DNA of 64,000 bases from Ruegeria marisrubri (GTDB lineage Bacteria > Pseudomonadota > Alphaproteobacteria > Rhodobacterales > Rhodobacteraceae): contig NZ_LQBQ01000001.1 in NCBI RefSeq assembly GCF_001507595.1, positions 806,001 through 870,000 on the forward strand, written 5' to 3'. Of the stretch, positions 46,024-54,748 are shown in pieces. The position numbers and the translations under genes are program-made. The stretch's first letter is position 1. Each line of letters opens with the position of its first letter. The notes beneath the pieces were generated by a model. It did no database searches and was not told the origin of the DNA. It worked only from the letters and a program-made list of their open reading frames with translations.

Positions 46024-46320
46024 TCATGCCCAACCGTCGTTGGCGATCAGGGCCTTGAGGCGCTCCTGATCAAACTCAGCTTGCAGGCGCAGCGCCTCTT
46101 TCTCGGCGATCTCGGCAGGCTCGCCATCAACCGCGAAAGGTTCGGCCTTGCGCCATTCGGCCAGGTAGGCATCGGTGTCCTGTGCCCCTACCTTCATGGC
46201 GGCACGATCGATGGCTTGCTCGAACCGCTCTTCCAGCTGCCGCTTGGCCCCGCGTCGGCCCTTGCCGACGATGACCTGGGCTGGAATGTCCCGCCAGTAG
46301 ACGATGGTGACATCAGGCAT
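46024..46320 (-). CDS. PF13769 (virulence-factor-like) small protein
   Basis: A 98-residue soluble protein starting MPDVTIVYWRDIPAQVIVGKG. It is followed by a highly charged helical part (RRGAKRQLEERFEQAID, then AEIAEKEALRLQAEFDQERL). It matches what I recall of PF13769, labelled virulence factor, which in roseobacters stands next to metF and the methyl-THF methyltransferase. The true role is unknown; the context suggests a helper of the methyl-transfer complex. First gene of the three-gene operon, 25 nt before metF. Confidence 0.8.
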   Translation of the reverse strand: MPDVTIVYWRDIPAQVIVGKGRRGAKRQLEERFEQAIDRAAMKVGAQDTDAYLAEWRKAEPFAVDGEPAEIAEKEALRLQAEFDQERLKALIANDGWA

Positions 46321-46558
46321 TGCGAATGATTCCTCCTAACCAGATGAACCGGTTCTAAACGGCATTGGGGGGCGGGGTCGGTCGGATTTCGACACCTGCC
46401 GTATTTCCAGCGACTTTTCGATTACCGTGGCACCCCCAGCATGTAACCGATCCTTCACCTGTTTCAGAGATCAAAATTCTCATGACCTTCATGAGCCGCT
46501 TGCGCCAACGACCGGGGCAACCTATGGTCGGGGTAACTCGAAATCGGAGGGCGTGAAC

Positions 46559-47671
46559 ATGGCGCCCAGGCGTCCCAGAGGTGCGGGCGCGTTCCCGAAA
46601 GCGGTCGAAAGCCCCGTGCCTGGCAAACCCGATCCGGATGCGCTGTATGCGGCACTGGATCTGGGTACAAATAGCTGCCGCATGTTGATTGCCCAGCCCA
46701 AGGGCAGCGGTTTTCATGTGGTGGACAGTTTTTCCAAGTCCGTGCAACTCGGGGCCGGGCTGGAACGGACCGGACGTTTGTCGCGGTCCTCGATGGCGCG
46801 CACCATTCAGGCGCTCAGAATCTGCCAGCAAAAGCTCAAGCGCAACAAGGTCACACGGATGCGCCTTGTCGCGACCGAGGCATGCCGCAGAGCCCGCAAT
46901 GCGCGCGACTTCATCCGTCAGATCAAGCGTGAAACGGGACTCACGCTCGAGATCATCCAACCCGAGGAAGAAGCCCGTCTTGCGGTGATCTCGTGCGCGC
47001 CGCTGGTCTCGACCAAGACCGAGCAGCTTCTGGTGGTGGATATCGGTGGCGGCTCGACCGAGTTGGTGTGGATCGACATCTCGTCGGTTCCGCGCCGCGA
47101 CCGGCCCGCCTCGATCATGCGGCTACACAACGGGTTTCACCCGCCCGACAGCCCGTTTCCGGCCGCCAAGGTGGTGGACTGGATCAGCGTTCCGTTGGGG
47201 GTCGCCACCCTGCGCGACCAGTTCCACGACGTCGAGGATGACGCGGCCCGTTTTGCGCTGATGAGTTGGTATTTCGAGGAAAACCTGGCCGACTTCGCCC
47301 CCTACAAGGACGAACAGGCGCGCGAGGGGTTCCAGATCGTCGGCACCAGCGGCACGGTAACCACCGTGGCCGCCTCGCACCTGGGACTGAAACGTTACGA
47401 TCGCACCAAGGTCGATGGCTTGCGGATGACCTCGGATCAGATTGACAAGGTGATACGAGGCTATCTAGAACTCGGCCCTCACGGCCGCCGCCGCGACCCG
47501 CGCATCGGCGAAGACCGTCAGGCGCTGATCATGTCCGGCTCGGCCATCTTGCAGGCCCTGTTGCGCTGCTGGCCGACCGATCGGCTGTCTGTGGCTGACC
47601 GGGGCCTGCGCGAAGGGCTGCTTTACGCGCAGATGAGCGCGGACGGCGTATTGGAAGACGGACCATTCTGA
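46559..47671 (+). CDS. Ppx/GppA-family phosphatase
   Basis: Exopolyphosphatase/pppGpp phosphatase-type enzyme of the ASKHA fold, 370 residues, the short two-domain form. Phosphate-binding loops are [17 protein letters not shown] and [17 protein letters not shown]; the catalytic Glu region is [17 protein letters not shown]. The ATG at 46559 has GGAGG about eight nt upstream; the open frame from 46427 is not protein-like before it. It overlaps rlmE by 1 nt. With ppk2 at 3.7 kb this is the second polyphosphate-related gene in the window. Confidence 0.92.
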   Translation: MAPRRPRGAGAFPKAVESPVPGKPDPDALYAALDLGTNSCRMLIAQPKGSGFHVVDSFSKSVQLGAGLERTGRLSRSSMARTIQALRICQQKLKRNKVTRMRLVATEACRRARNARDFIRQIKRETGLTLEIIQPEEEARLAVISCAPLVSTKTEQLLVVDIGGGSTELVWIDISSVPRRDRPASIMRLHNGFHPPDSPFPAAKVVDWISVPLGVATLRDQFHDVEDDAARFALMSWYFEENLADFAPYKDEQAREGFQIVGTSGTVTTVAASHLGLKRYDRTKVDGLRMTSDQIDKVIRGYLELGPHGRRRDPRIGEDRQALIMSGSAILQALLRCWPTDRLSVADRGLREGLLYAQMSADGVLEDGPF

Positions 47672-48387
47672 TGGCAAAGAAACCGACCGGAAAAAACACC
47701 TCGGGCCGTGGGCAGCGCGACCTGAAGGTCAAGGTCAAGACAGCGCGGGGGCGCAAACTCAGCTCGACGCGGTGGCTGCAGCGGCAGTTGAACGACCCCT
47801 ATGTCAAGCGGGCGCAGGCCGAGGGGTATCGCGGACGCGCGGCCTACAAGATCATGGAACTGGACGACAAGTTTCGCTTTCTCGTTCCGGGGGCGCGAGT
47901 GGTCGATCTGGGCTGTGCGCCGGGAGGGTGGTGCCAGGTTGCCGTCAAACGGGTGAACGCGCTGGGCGAAAAGCCGGGAAAGAAGATCGGCAAGGTTCTG
48001 GGCATCGACCTGCAGGAGGTCGAACCCATCGCCGGCGCCGAGATCCACCAGCTGGACTTCATGTCCGACGAGGCAGACGAGAAAGTCAAGGAATGGCTGG
48101 GCGGGCCGGCGGACGTTGTGATGTCGGACATGGCCGCGGCCTCGTCCGGGCACAAGCAGACGGACCACCTGAGGATCATGGCCCTGTGCGAAACGGCCGC
48201 CTATTTTGCCTTTGACGTGCTCGAGCCGGGCGGCACCTTCGTCGCCAAGGTTCTTGCGGGCGGGGCCGAGGGAGAGCTCCAGAAGCTGCTCAAGCAGAAG
48301 TTCCAGAAGGTCGCCAACATCAAGCCGCCATCCTCGCGCTCGGACAGCTCGGAAAAGTTCGTGGTGGCAACCGGCTTCCGGGGTTGA
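47671..48387 (+). CDS. rlmE: 23S rRNA (uridine-2'-O) methyltransferase RlmE/FtsJ
   Basis: Methylates U2552 of 23S rRNA in the A-loop. It has 238 residues. The basic N-terminal extension ([18 protein letters not shown]) is common in alphaproteobacteria. Motif I is [15 protein letters not shown]. The K-D-K-E tetrad is visible: Lys in [11 protein letters not shown], Asp in VMSDMAA, Lys in FVAKVLAGG and Glu in SSEKFVV. It starts at the TGATG junction with the Ppx gene, so the two are coupled. Confidence 0.96.
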   Translation: MAKKPTGKNTSGRGQRDLKVKVKTARGRKLSSTRWLQRQLNDPYVKRAQAEGYRGRAAYKIMELDDKFRFLVPGARVVDLGCAPGGWCQVAVKRVNALGEKPGKKIGKVLGIDLQEVEPIAGAEIHQLDFMSDEADEKVKEWLGGPADVVMSDMAAASSGHKQTDHLRIMALCETAAYFAFDVLEPGGTFVAKVLAGGAEGELQKLLKQKFQKVANIKPPSSRSDSSEKFVVATGFRG

Positions 48388-48415
48388 GAGGTTTTCGCCC
48401 TGCCGTCGGTCCGGG

Positions 48416-48616
48416 TCAGCGCGGTCGGCGGGTGATGGCAAGGCGCTGCTCGCGAAGCGACGCCATCGCCTGCCCTTGCAGCATCAGTTCCTCGCCGCGA
48501 TTGATGTCACGACATTTCATCTCAGAAATCCGGCGACAGGCTTCTTCGGTTGGCTTGTTTCTAAGAAGGCCTTCCACCGCCTGAAAGCGTCTGGGACCTG
48601 GAACATCATCACGCAT
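48416..48616 (-). CDS. small hypothetical protein
   Basis: A possible 66-residue gene (MRDDVPGPRRFQAVEGLL), charged and helix-prone with two cysteines, in the gap between rlmE and the cytochrome gene. The composition is protein-like and basic, but the Shine-Dalgarno sequence is weak and I recognise no family. The open frame extends 17 codons further upstream. It may be a real small gene or chance. Confidence 0.35.
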   Translation of the reverse strand: MRDDVPGPRRFQAVEGLLRNKPTEEACRRISEMKCRDINRGEELMLQGQAMASLREQRLAITRRPR

Positions 48617-48714
48617 GGCACACCTGAAACCTGGAAAGGGCCAATTCCCCTGGCCCTGCCATAGCATCCGATTGTGCTGTCAAAGTGGCGGAAACCTGGC
48701 CTTCGCTTGCCGCC

Positions 48715-50673
48715 TCATGGCCGCAATTCGGCCGCAAGCCTCTGCAACTGCGGATCGTTGGGCAGAATATCCAGCGCCTCGCGCAGAACGGCACGGGCCG
48801 CCGCCGGGCCACCGTTGATCTGCGCCAACCGGACCAGCATCGGCCAGGCCTCGGCGCGCTGCGGGTCCATCTTTACCACCTCGCGAAACGCTTGTTCTGC
48901 CGCTTTCGCATCGCGAAGGGTCAACGCCATGCCCCCCAGCACCATATGCGTTTCGGGAAAGTCCAGGCGATTGGACAGCGACCGCCGCCAATCGGCCATG
49001 GCCCGCCCCACCAACGCCTTTTGGCTTGGCGACAGCGTCTCTGCCCGGACTGCCAGGAACTCCCGCGCCGCTGCAAGACGCACCGACTGCATCCCGTCTT
49101 GCAATAGCGGCGACAGACGCGTGACACGTTCATCGACCTGAGCAGACCTCTGCAAGGCCACGGCATTGGCCCGGACCAACGGGTCGCCGTCGGACAGAAG
49201 CGGAGCGGTTTGACCGGAAATTTCAGGCGATCCGTAGGGCTGCAGCAGGTAAAGCGCCGTCGCCCGGACGATCGCCGGCTGCTTCTGGCTCGATGCCAGA
49301 GCGAGCAGTTCGGAGGCGGCGTCATCGGAGGCCTCGAAAGCCTTTGCAAAGGCTTCTCCGAAATGCGCCCCCCGCCTGTCGGATTGTGGAAACCATTCGG
49401 CAATCCTCTCGGCCGCCCAATCCTGCCCCTTGTTCCCATGACAATCGGTGCAGGCATCCGGCGCGCCGATCCGGGCGCCAAGTTCGGGCCTTGGGATACG
49501 GAAACTGTGATCGCGCCGGCCGTCAACGCCCATATAGACCCGCTCGATCATGTGGCAGCTTTTGCATTGGGCACCCTCGCTGTCTTTCGGGTGATGGTGG
49601 TGTTCCGGCGAGTCGTATGCCTGCTTGGCAAGCGTCGGAAATTCGGCATTGCCCACCGGCGAGTGGCATTGGGTGCAGACGGCATTTCCCTCGGCCTTCA
49701 GGGTCGCCCCATGCGGTTCATGACAGTTCATGCAGCCGACACCCTTGGCATACATCTTGGACTGCAGGAAGGACCCGTAGACATAAACCTCGTCCAGGAT
49801 CTGCCCGTCCGGGTGGTAGAGACCGGGCCTGAGAACGGACAGGTTGTAGGCATCATGAAAGGCCGTTCCGGGCAGTGGGTTTCCATCCTGCAGCGGTTCG
49901 CGGCGGGAATGGCAGCCCGCGCATTGCTGGATTTCCGCCTCGGTATCGCCCTTGCCCCAACTCATCGTGAACCCGTATTCATCCACCCCTTCGGCAAGCG
50001 CCTTGCCGGTGGCCCAGTCCAGATGGGCCGAGCCGGGACCGTGGCAAGCCTCGCAACCCACGCCGATTTCAGACTGAGAGGAAGAATACCGACCTGTCTT
50101 CGGCCCGTAGTTCTTCTGAAATCCGGTGGCGTGGCACTCGGCGCAGCGTCCGTTCCAGTTCTTGTAAGGGCCGGTCCAATGCAGCCCGTCGTCGGGCGGC
50201 AGGTCCTGGTCGGGATACAGGTGAAACCATTCGCTTTTCTCGGTGTCCCAAACGACATCGAAGCTTTGCAGCCGCCCCGGTTCGGTTTCGAACAGGTATT
50301 GCTGCAACGGAGCGACGCCGACCACGCTGTGCAGCTTGTATCGGGCAGTCGTTCCGTCCTTTTCTGTCACCTCTGCGAAATAGTCGTCGCCTTCCGTGGA
50401 AAACCGCACGGTCATTCCGTCATGCGAATACTCGGTGCCGTCGAAATTCGCCAGAACCGTATCCGGGCCGGGCTTGGTCCATGCCTTGGCGTGATGTGAC
50501 GAGGCCCAGGCGCTGACTTGTTCCTTGTGGCAGTCGGCGCAGCGGTCAGAGCCTACGTAGGCGGGAACCTGAGACCAAGCCGGGACGACGAGGAAAAACA
50601 GGGTAGACAGCGATGCCAAGGACAGGTGGGACATGAAAAACCTTGAATAATCCGTTTGCATGAATTTCGTCAT
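48715..50673 (-). CDS. octahaem c-type cytochrome with TPR/HEAT-like C-terminus
   Basis: A 652-residue periplasmic multihaem protein. Eight CXXCH sites are visible: CADCH, CAECH, CEACH, CAGCH, CMNCH, CTQCH, CKSCH and CTDCH, all in the first two thirds. The start has a signal peptide (hydrophobic LASLSTLFFLVVPAWSQ). The last third is helical, HEAT-like then TPR-like. This is the cytochrome c554-type architecture with doubled haem motifs; the electron partner or substrate is unknown. The ATG at 50673 overlaps the BrkB-like gene by 4 nt (ATGA) and supplies the Lys/Arg of the signal n-region; 50634 is an alternative. Confidence 0.9.
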   Translation of the reverse strand: MTKFMQTDYSRFFMSHLSLASLSTLFFLVVPAWSQVPAYVGSDRCADCHKEQVSAWASSHHAKAWTKPGPDTVLANFDGTEYSHDGMTVRFSTEGDDYFAEVTEKDGTTARYKLHSVVGVAPLQQYLFETEPGRLQSFDVVWDTEKSEWFHLYPDQDLPPDDGLHWTGPYKNWNGRCAECHATGFQKNYGPKTGRYSSSQSEIGVGCEACHGPGSAHLDWATGKALAEGVDEYGFTMSWGKGDTEAEIQQCAGCHSRREPLQDGNPLPGTAFHDAYNLSVLRPGLYHPDGQILDEVYVYGSFLQSKMYAKGVGCMNCHEPHGATLKAEGNAVCTQCHSPVGNAEFPTLAKQAYDSPEHHHHPKDSEGAQCKSCHMIERVYMGVDGRRDHSFRIPRPELGARIGAPDACTDCHGNKGQDWAAERIAEWFPQSDRRGAHFGEAFAKAFEASDDAASELLALASSQKQPAIVRATALYLLQPYGSPEISGQTAPLLSDGDPLVRANAVALQRSAQVDERVTRLSPLLQDGMQSVRLAAAREFLAVRAETLSPSQKALVGRAMADWRRSLSNRLDFPETHMVLGGMALTLRDAKAAEQAFREVVKMDPQRAEAWPMLVRLAQINGGPAAARAVLREALDILPNDPQLQRLAAELRP

Positions 50674-51542
50674 CCGGTCGCCTTGCTTCGGGGCCTCTTC
50701 TGGCGCAGGTCCATCAAAGCGCCGTTGAATTCGGCCCCCAGTATCAGAATGGCGGCGCTTAGATACAGGTAGATCAGTCCGGCCATGACACCGGCAAGCC
50801 CGGCATAAGTTGTGCTGTAGGTCGCAAAACTACCGATGTAGATTGCGAATGCCCGGCCGCCGGCCGCCCACAACACCAGCGTAAGAACGACCCCCGGCAG
50901 GATCTGCCGCAAGCTGTGCCGGTGTGGAGGCAATATCAGATGGGCGCCGATGACGGTAACAGTCGGAAGGGCCACTGCGAAGGTCCAGCGCAACCGCTCT
51001 ATCGAAAACACCTCGGTTGCATTGACCGCCGTGTGTTCCGAAACCAGTTGGGTGTAAACGGGCAGCACCACTTCGACCGTAGCCACGGCCAGAATGGCGG
51101 CGCCGCCTACGAGGACCAGAACAATCGCAAACAATTGCGCCTTCCAGAATGGCCAGGTATCGACATCATGATAGGCTTGGGTAATCGCAACCCGCACCGC
51201 GTTCACGCCGTTCGAAGCGAAAAAGACAGCCAGCAAACCGCCCACCGTGATAACACCCGACCCCGCTCCTTCGAGAACGCCCCTCAGCTCGGCAATGATC
51301 GGGTCGGCCACCTCTTTCGGCCAGGTTCCGAAGATCAATTCGATCAATTCATCGGTGACATACCTTTGAGACAGGCTGCCGGCCAGGCCCACCGTGAACA
51401 GCATGAAGGGAAACATCGCCAGCATCAGCGACATGGCCACGTGACTGCTCATGACGAAACCGTTTTTGGCAATGAACCTGCTGACCGCAAGCCGCAAGGC
51501 GCGGAACGGCAGTGCCAAAGAAGGATTCGATGAGGCGGTCAT
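50670..51542 (-). CDS. YihY/BrkB-family inner-membrane protein
   Basis: A 290-residue protein with about six membrane helices. It has the family features GFVMSSHVAMSLMLAMFPF near the N-terminus, the FFASNGVNAVRVAITQAYH segment and YAGLAGVMAGLIYLYLSAA near the end. Often labelled ribonuclease BN in error; its function is unsettled. It is transcribed directly ahead of the octahaem cytochrome with overlapping stop and start codons, so the two are probably used together. It diverges from the AI-2E-type gene. Confidence 0.9.
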   Translation of the reverse strand: MTASSNPSLALPFRALRLAVSRFIAKNGFVMSSHVAMSLMLAMFPFMLFTVGLAGSLSQRYVTDELIELIFGTWPKEVADPIIAELRGVLEGAGSGVITVGGLLAVFFASNGVNAVRVAITQAYHDVDTWPFWKAQLFAIVLVLVGGAAILAVATVEVVLPVYTQLVSEHTAVNATEVFSIERLRWTFAVALPTVTVIGAHLILPPHRHSLRQILPGVVLTLVLWAAGGRAFAIYIGSFATYSTTYAGLAGVMAGLIYLYLSAAILILGAEFNGALMDLRQKRPRSKATG

Positions 51543-51724
51543 GCCGCCACCCTAGACCGACTTTTCGTTGGGAAGAACCCGCCTGATCACATCATTTTCG
51601 CTTGCCATGGCAGATAACCCGCTGGCGCCATTGCACAAACGGTCATAGCCGTGCAGGATCACCCCTGCGCCCGCGCAGGAACAACTGCCAGTCGCGAGAA
51701 CCACGCCAGTTTGCGAGCCGCCAG

Positions 51725-52804
51725 ATGGATAGGGAATCCGAGAGAAACAGACTCCACGCGCGCCTGAGCCTGCCGGTCGCACGCGACATCATGATCGTCG
51801 GTACACTTTCAGTTCTGGCGCTCTATGCGGGGGCCGGCTTTCTGATACCGTTGACCGTCGCTTTGCTGGTCAACGTCCTGATCATTGCGCTGAGCGACCG
51901 GTTCATCGCCCTGACCCATGCCCCCATCTGGCTGGCGAATCTGGCCGGGGTCACTGTCGTTCTCGCAGGCCTGTTTGTGATCATGTATGTGCTTGGCAGC
52001 CAGGCCACGCAATTCGTTCGCGAGATCAACACCTACGAGGACGAATTTGATACCGCCGTCCGGAGGATCACGGGGCTTGTCGGCAACGATGTAACCACTT
52101 TCATACGGGACAACCTCATAAGCATCGACCTGGCATTCGTTGCCCGCGCCGCGGTCGGCAGCGCCACCTCGTTGCTGAACCACTTCCTTCTCATAAGCCT
52201 GTATGTCGCCTTCCTGATGGCCGAGCGAGTGGCCTTTCGAAAAAAGATCCGCCTTGCCGCGCGCAGTCCGGAACTTGGCGCGGACCTGTCTGCGGTCATG
52301 GATGCGATTTCCATCAGCCTGCAACGATATGTCGGGGTAAAAACCTTCATCAGCGCCGTAACGGCGCTCATCAGCTATGGCATATTCCGACTGCTGGGCC
52401 TGGAATATGCCGAGACCTGGGCGGTTCTGACCTTCGCCCTCAACTTCATTCCGTCCATCGGCTCGATCATCGCGGTCGTCTTTCCGGCCTTGATCTCGCT
52501 CGTTCAGTTCGAATCCATCGGCCCGTTTCTTGTGATCGTGTTCGGCTGCGGGACTTTGCAGTTCCTGATCGGCAACTTTCTGGATCCGGCAATGCTTGGC
52601 CGGTCGCTCAACATGTCCACCTTTCTGGTCATTCTCGCATTAACCTTCTGGACGACGGTCTGGGGGATCGTTGGCGCCTTTCTCAGCGTCCCGTTGACGG
52701 TCTGCATCCTCATCATCTTCAGCCACGTCCCCGCACTACGGCCCGTTGCGATACTGATGTCACTGGACGGGAGGCTGGGCGAGACCGACGCAGACCGGAA
52801 ATGA
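51725..52804 (+). CDS. AI-2E-family transporter (UPF0118)
   Basis: A 359-residue inner-membrane protein with seven to eight helices. It contains the family segment around FIPSIGSIIAVVFPALISL and the late FLDPAMLGRSLNMSTFLV. Members include the autoinducer-2 exporter TqsA and Na+/H+ antiporters; the substrate here is unknown. The ATG at 51725 (MDRESERNRLHAR) gives the usual short basic N-terminus; 41 more open codons upstream are not typical. Single gene. Confidence 0.88.
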   Translation: MDRESERNRLHARLSLPVARDIMIVGTLSVLALYAGAGFLIPLTVALLVNVLIIALSDRFIALTHAPIWLANLAGVTVVLAGLFVIMYVLGSQATQFVREINTYEDEFDTAVRRITGLVGNDVTTFIRDNLISIDLAFVARAAVGSATSLLNHFLLISLYVAFLMAERVAFRKKIRLAARSPELGADLSAVMDAISISLQRYVGVKTFISAVTALISYGIFRLLGLEYAETWAVLTFALNFIPSIGSIIAVVFPALISLVQFESIGPFLVIVFGCGTLQFLIGNFLDPAMLGRSLNMSTFLVILALTFWTTVWGIVGAFLSVPLTVCILIIFSHVPALRPVAILMSLDGRLGETDADRK

Positions 52805-52971
52805 GGAACAGCGTCGAACCCGACCCAAATAGATTCCCGGTGTTTTTCTTGACGTTACGGAAGCCCAATCTGTTCGTTTGACTTGCTTGGCGATCACCCG
52901 CTAACCTGCCGCTGCATTCTTTGGATTCCATTTATTTCAATTCTCCTTATGGGACCAGAAGTTTGCTGCCG

Positions 52972-52993
52972 AAGTCTTCTTTGCTGAAGACTT
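52972..52993 (+). repeat. 8-bp inverted repeat in the sulfatase leader
   Basis: AAGTCTTC (52972-52979), loop TTTGCT, GAAGACTT (52986-52993), followed by TT. It may be a terminator-like hairpin or an operator about 90 nt before the leader ORF. Confidence 0.6.
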
Positions 52994-52994
52994 T

Positions 52995-53016
52995 TCATCC
53001 ACGAGTCATCCACGAG
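52995..53016 (+). repeat. 11-bp tandem duplication in the sulfatase leader
   Basis: TCATCCACGAG occurs twice without a gap (52995-53005, 53006-53016). Confidence 0.9.
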
Positions 53017-53063
53017 GCCATTGCCCCCTGCAAGCTTCAGGTAAAATGGCGCAATAGAGAAAC

Positions 53064-53090
53064 ATGAATTTGTCAGGAAACAAGTCATGA
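53064..53090 (+). CDS. 8-codon leader ORF overlapping the sulfatase start
   Basis: The first repeat copy encodes MNLSGNKS and stops at TGA (53088-53090), which overlaps the sulfatase ATG at 53087 (ATGA). Its first seven residues equal those of the sulfatase. Its AGGA could act as the Shine-Dalgarno sequence for the second start, nine nt on. Whether it is translated is unknown; ribosome re-initiation is a plausible reading. Confidence 0.45.
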   Translation: MNLSGNKS

Positions 53091-53107
53091 ATTTGTCAGG
53101 AAACAAG
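53064..53107 (+). repeat. 23-bp tandem duplication spanning the sulfatase start codon
   Basis: The 23-nt unit beginning ATGAATTTGTCAGGAAACAA at 53064 repeats at 53087, where its first 21 nt are identical. Both copies contain the ATG and an AGGA Shine-Dalgarno-like core. Confidence 0.93.
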
Positions 53108-54676
53108 AAAGGTGGTTGGCGTTCCTTCCTGCGCTCTTTGACCACCGCAACCTTTGCAGCCGTTGTCGCTTTGCCTGCCCTCGCGCAAGAGCAGAAGCCC
53201 AACATTCTGGTCATCTGGGGCGACGATGTCGGCCAGTCGAATATTTCCGCCTACACGATGGGCATGATGGGCTATCGCACCCCCAACATCGACCGCATCG
53301 CCAACGAGGGGATGATCTTTACTGACTATTACGGCGAACAGTCCTGCACCGCCGGCCGGTCGTCATACATCACCGGACAGTCGGTGTTTCGCACCGGCCT
53401 CAGCAAGGTCGGTCTGCCGGGCGCTGAACTGGGCCTGAAGGAAGAGGACCCGACCATCGCCGGGCTTCTCAAGGCCGAAGGCTACGTCACCGGGCAATTC
53501 GGCAAGAACCACTTGGGCGACCGGGATGAACATCTGCCGACAAACCATGGATTCGACGAGTTTTTCGGCAACCTCTACCATCTGAACGCCGAAGAAGAAC
53601 CGGAAAACGAAGACTACCCGCAAGATCCGGAGTTTCGTGAACGCTTCGGCCCGCGCGGGGTCATCAAATCCTCGGCCGATGGCAGTATCGAAGATACCGG
53701 CCCGCTGACCAAGAAACGCATGGAAACGGTTGACGAGGAAACCATCGCCGCCGCCATCGACTTCATCAAGCGCGCTCATGAACAGGGCCAGCCCTTCTAT
53801 GTCTGGTGGAACGGGACCCGCATGCATTTCCGCACACATGTGAAAGACGAGATGCGCGCCAAGGCCAACGAGATCGCAGGCAAGAACGTGGATGAATACA
53901 CAGCAGGCATGATCGAGCACGACTTGCATGTCGGCCAGCTTCTTGACCTGTTGGATGAGCTTGGCATCGCCGACAACACCATCGTGCACTACTCGACCGA
54001 CAACGGCCCGCATTACAACACCTGGCCCGATGCCGCCGCGACCCCGTTCTTCGGCGAGAAGAACACGAACTGGGAAGGCGGCTGGCGCGTGCCCTCGATG
54101 GTGCGCTGGCCCGGCAAGATCGCGGCCGGTTCGGTCACCAACGAAATCGTGCACCACATGGACTGGCTGCCCACCTACCTGCACGCCGCCGGGCATCCCG
54201 GCATCAAGGAAGAGCTGAAGCAGGGCGGCGTCCAGGCCATCGGTCGCGAATACAAGGTGCACCTGGACGGCTACGATATCCTGCCGCTGCTGACCGGTGA
54301 AACCGACAAGAGCCCGCGCAACGAGATCTTCTATTTCTCGGATGACGGTGATCTGACGGCCCTGCGCTACCAGGACTGGAAGATCATCTTCATGGAGCAG
54401 AAGGAGTACAAGACGCTTCGCGCCTGGATCGAGCCTTTCACGCCGCTGCGCGTGCCGCTGATCTTCAACCTGCGCCGTGATCCCTATGAGCGCAGCTACC
54501 GGACGTCGAACACCTACTACGACTGGCTGATCGACCGGGTCTATTTCCTGGTGCCGGCCCAGGAATATGTGGCGAACTTCCTGGCCACCTTCCAGGAATT
54601 TCCGCCGCGCCAGAAGGCCGCCAGCTTCAGTCTGGATCAGGTCATGGAGAAGATGGCAGCTCCTGTAGGCGACTGA
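53087..54676 (+). CDS. secreted type I arylsulfatase
   Basis: Hydrolyses sulfate esters in the periplasm or outside. It has 529 residues with a signal peptide (basic GGWRSFLRS, hydrophobic core, ALAQ near residue 34). Metal ligands are in ILVIWGDDVGQS, and the formylglycine motif CTAGR (QSCTAGRSSYITGQ) is of the Cys type that needs a formylglycine-generating enzyme. GQFGKNHLGD holds the catalytic Lys/His, and STDNGPHYN holds the second metal site. No maturase gene is in the window. The start codon lies in a tandem duplication. A secreted HAD phosphatase follows. Confidence 0.93.
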   Translation: MNLSGNKKGGWRSFLRSLTTATFAAVVALPALAQEQKPNILVIWGDDVGQSNISAYTMGMMGYRTPNIDRIANEGMIFTDYYGEQSCTAGRSSYITGQSVFRTGLSKVGLPGAELGLKEEDPTIAGLLKAEGYVTGQFGKNHLGDRDEHLPTNHGFDEFFGNLYHLNAEEEPENEDYPQDPEFRERFGPRGVIKSSADGSIEDTGPLTKKRMETVDEETIAAAIDFIKRAHEQGQPFYVWWNGTRMHFRTHVKDEMRAKANEIAGKNVDEYTAGMIEHDLHVGQLLDLLDELGIADNTIVHYSTDNGPHYNTWPDAAATPFFGEKNTNWEGGWRVPSMVRWPGKIAAGSVTNEIVHHMDWLPTYLHAAGHPGIKEELKQGGVQAIGREYKVHLDGYDILPLLTGETDKSPRNEIFYFSDDGDLTALRYQDWKIIFMEQKEYKTLRAWIEPFTPLRVPLIFNLRRDPYERSYRTSNTYYDWLIDRVYFLVPAQEYVANFLATFQEFPPRQKAASFSLDQVMEKMAAPVGD

Positions 54677-54697
54677 TCCAAGTCTTCGCAGTATCGT

Positions 54698-54722
54698 GGG
54701 CCGCCGAGTTTCTCGGCGGCCC
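54698..54722 (+). other. strong hairpin between the sulfatase and HAD genes
   Basis: Perfect 11-bp stem GGGCCGCCGAG (54698-54708) and CTCGGCGGCCC (54712-54722) with loop TTT. No T-run follows, so it is more likely an mRNA stabiliser or partial attenuator than a full terminator. It would set different levels of the two proteins. Confidence 0.7.
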
Positions 54723-54748
54723 TGAATGTTGAAACAGGAATTTTCTTG

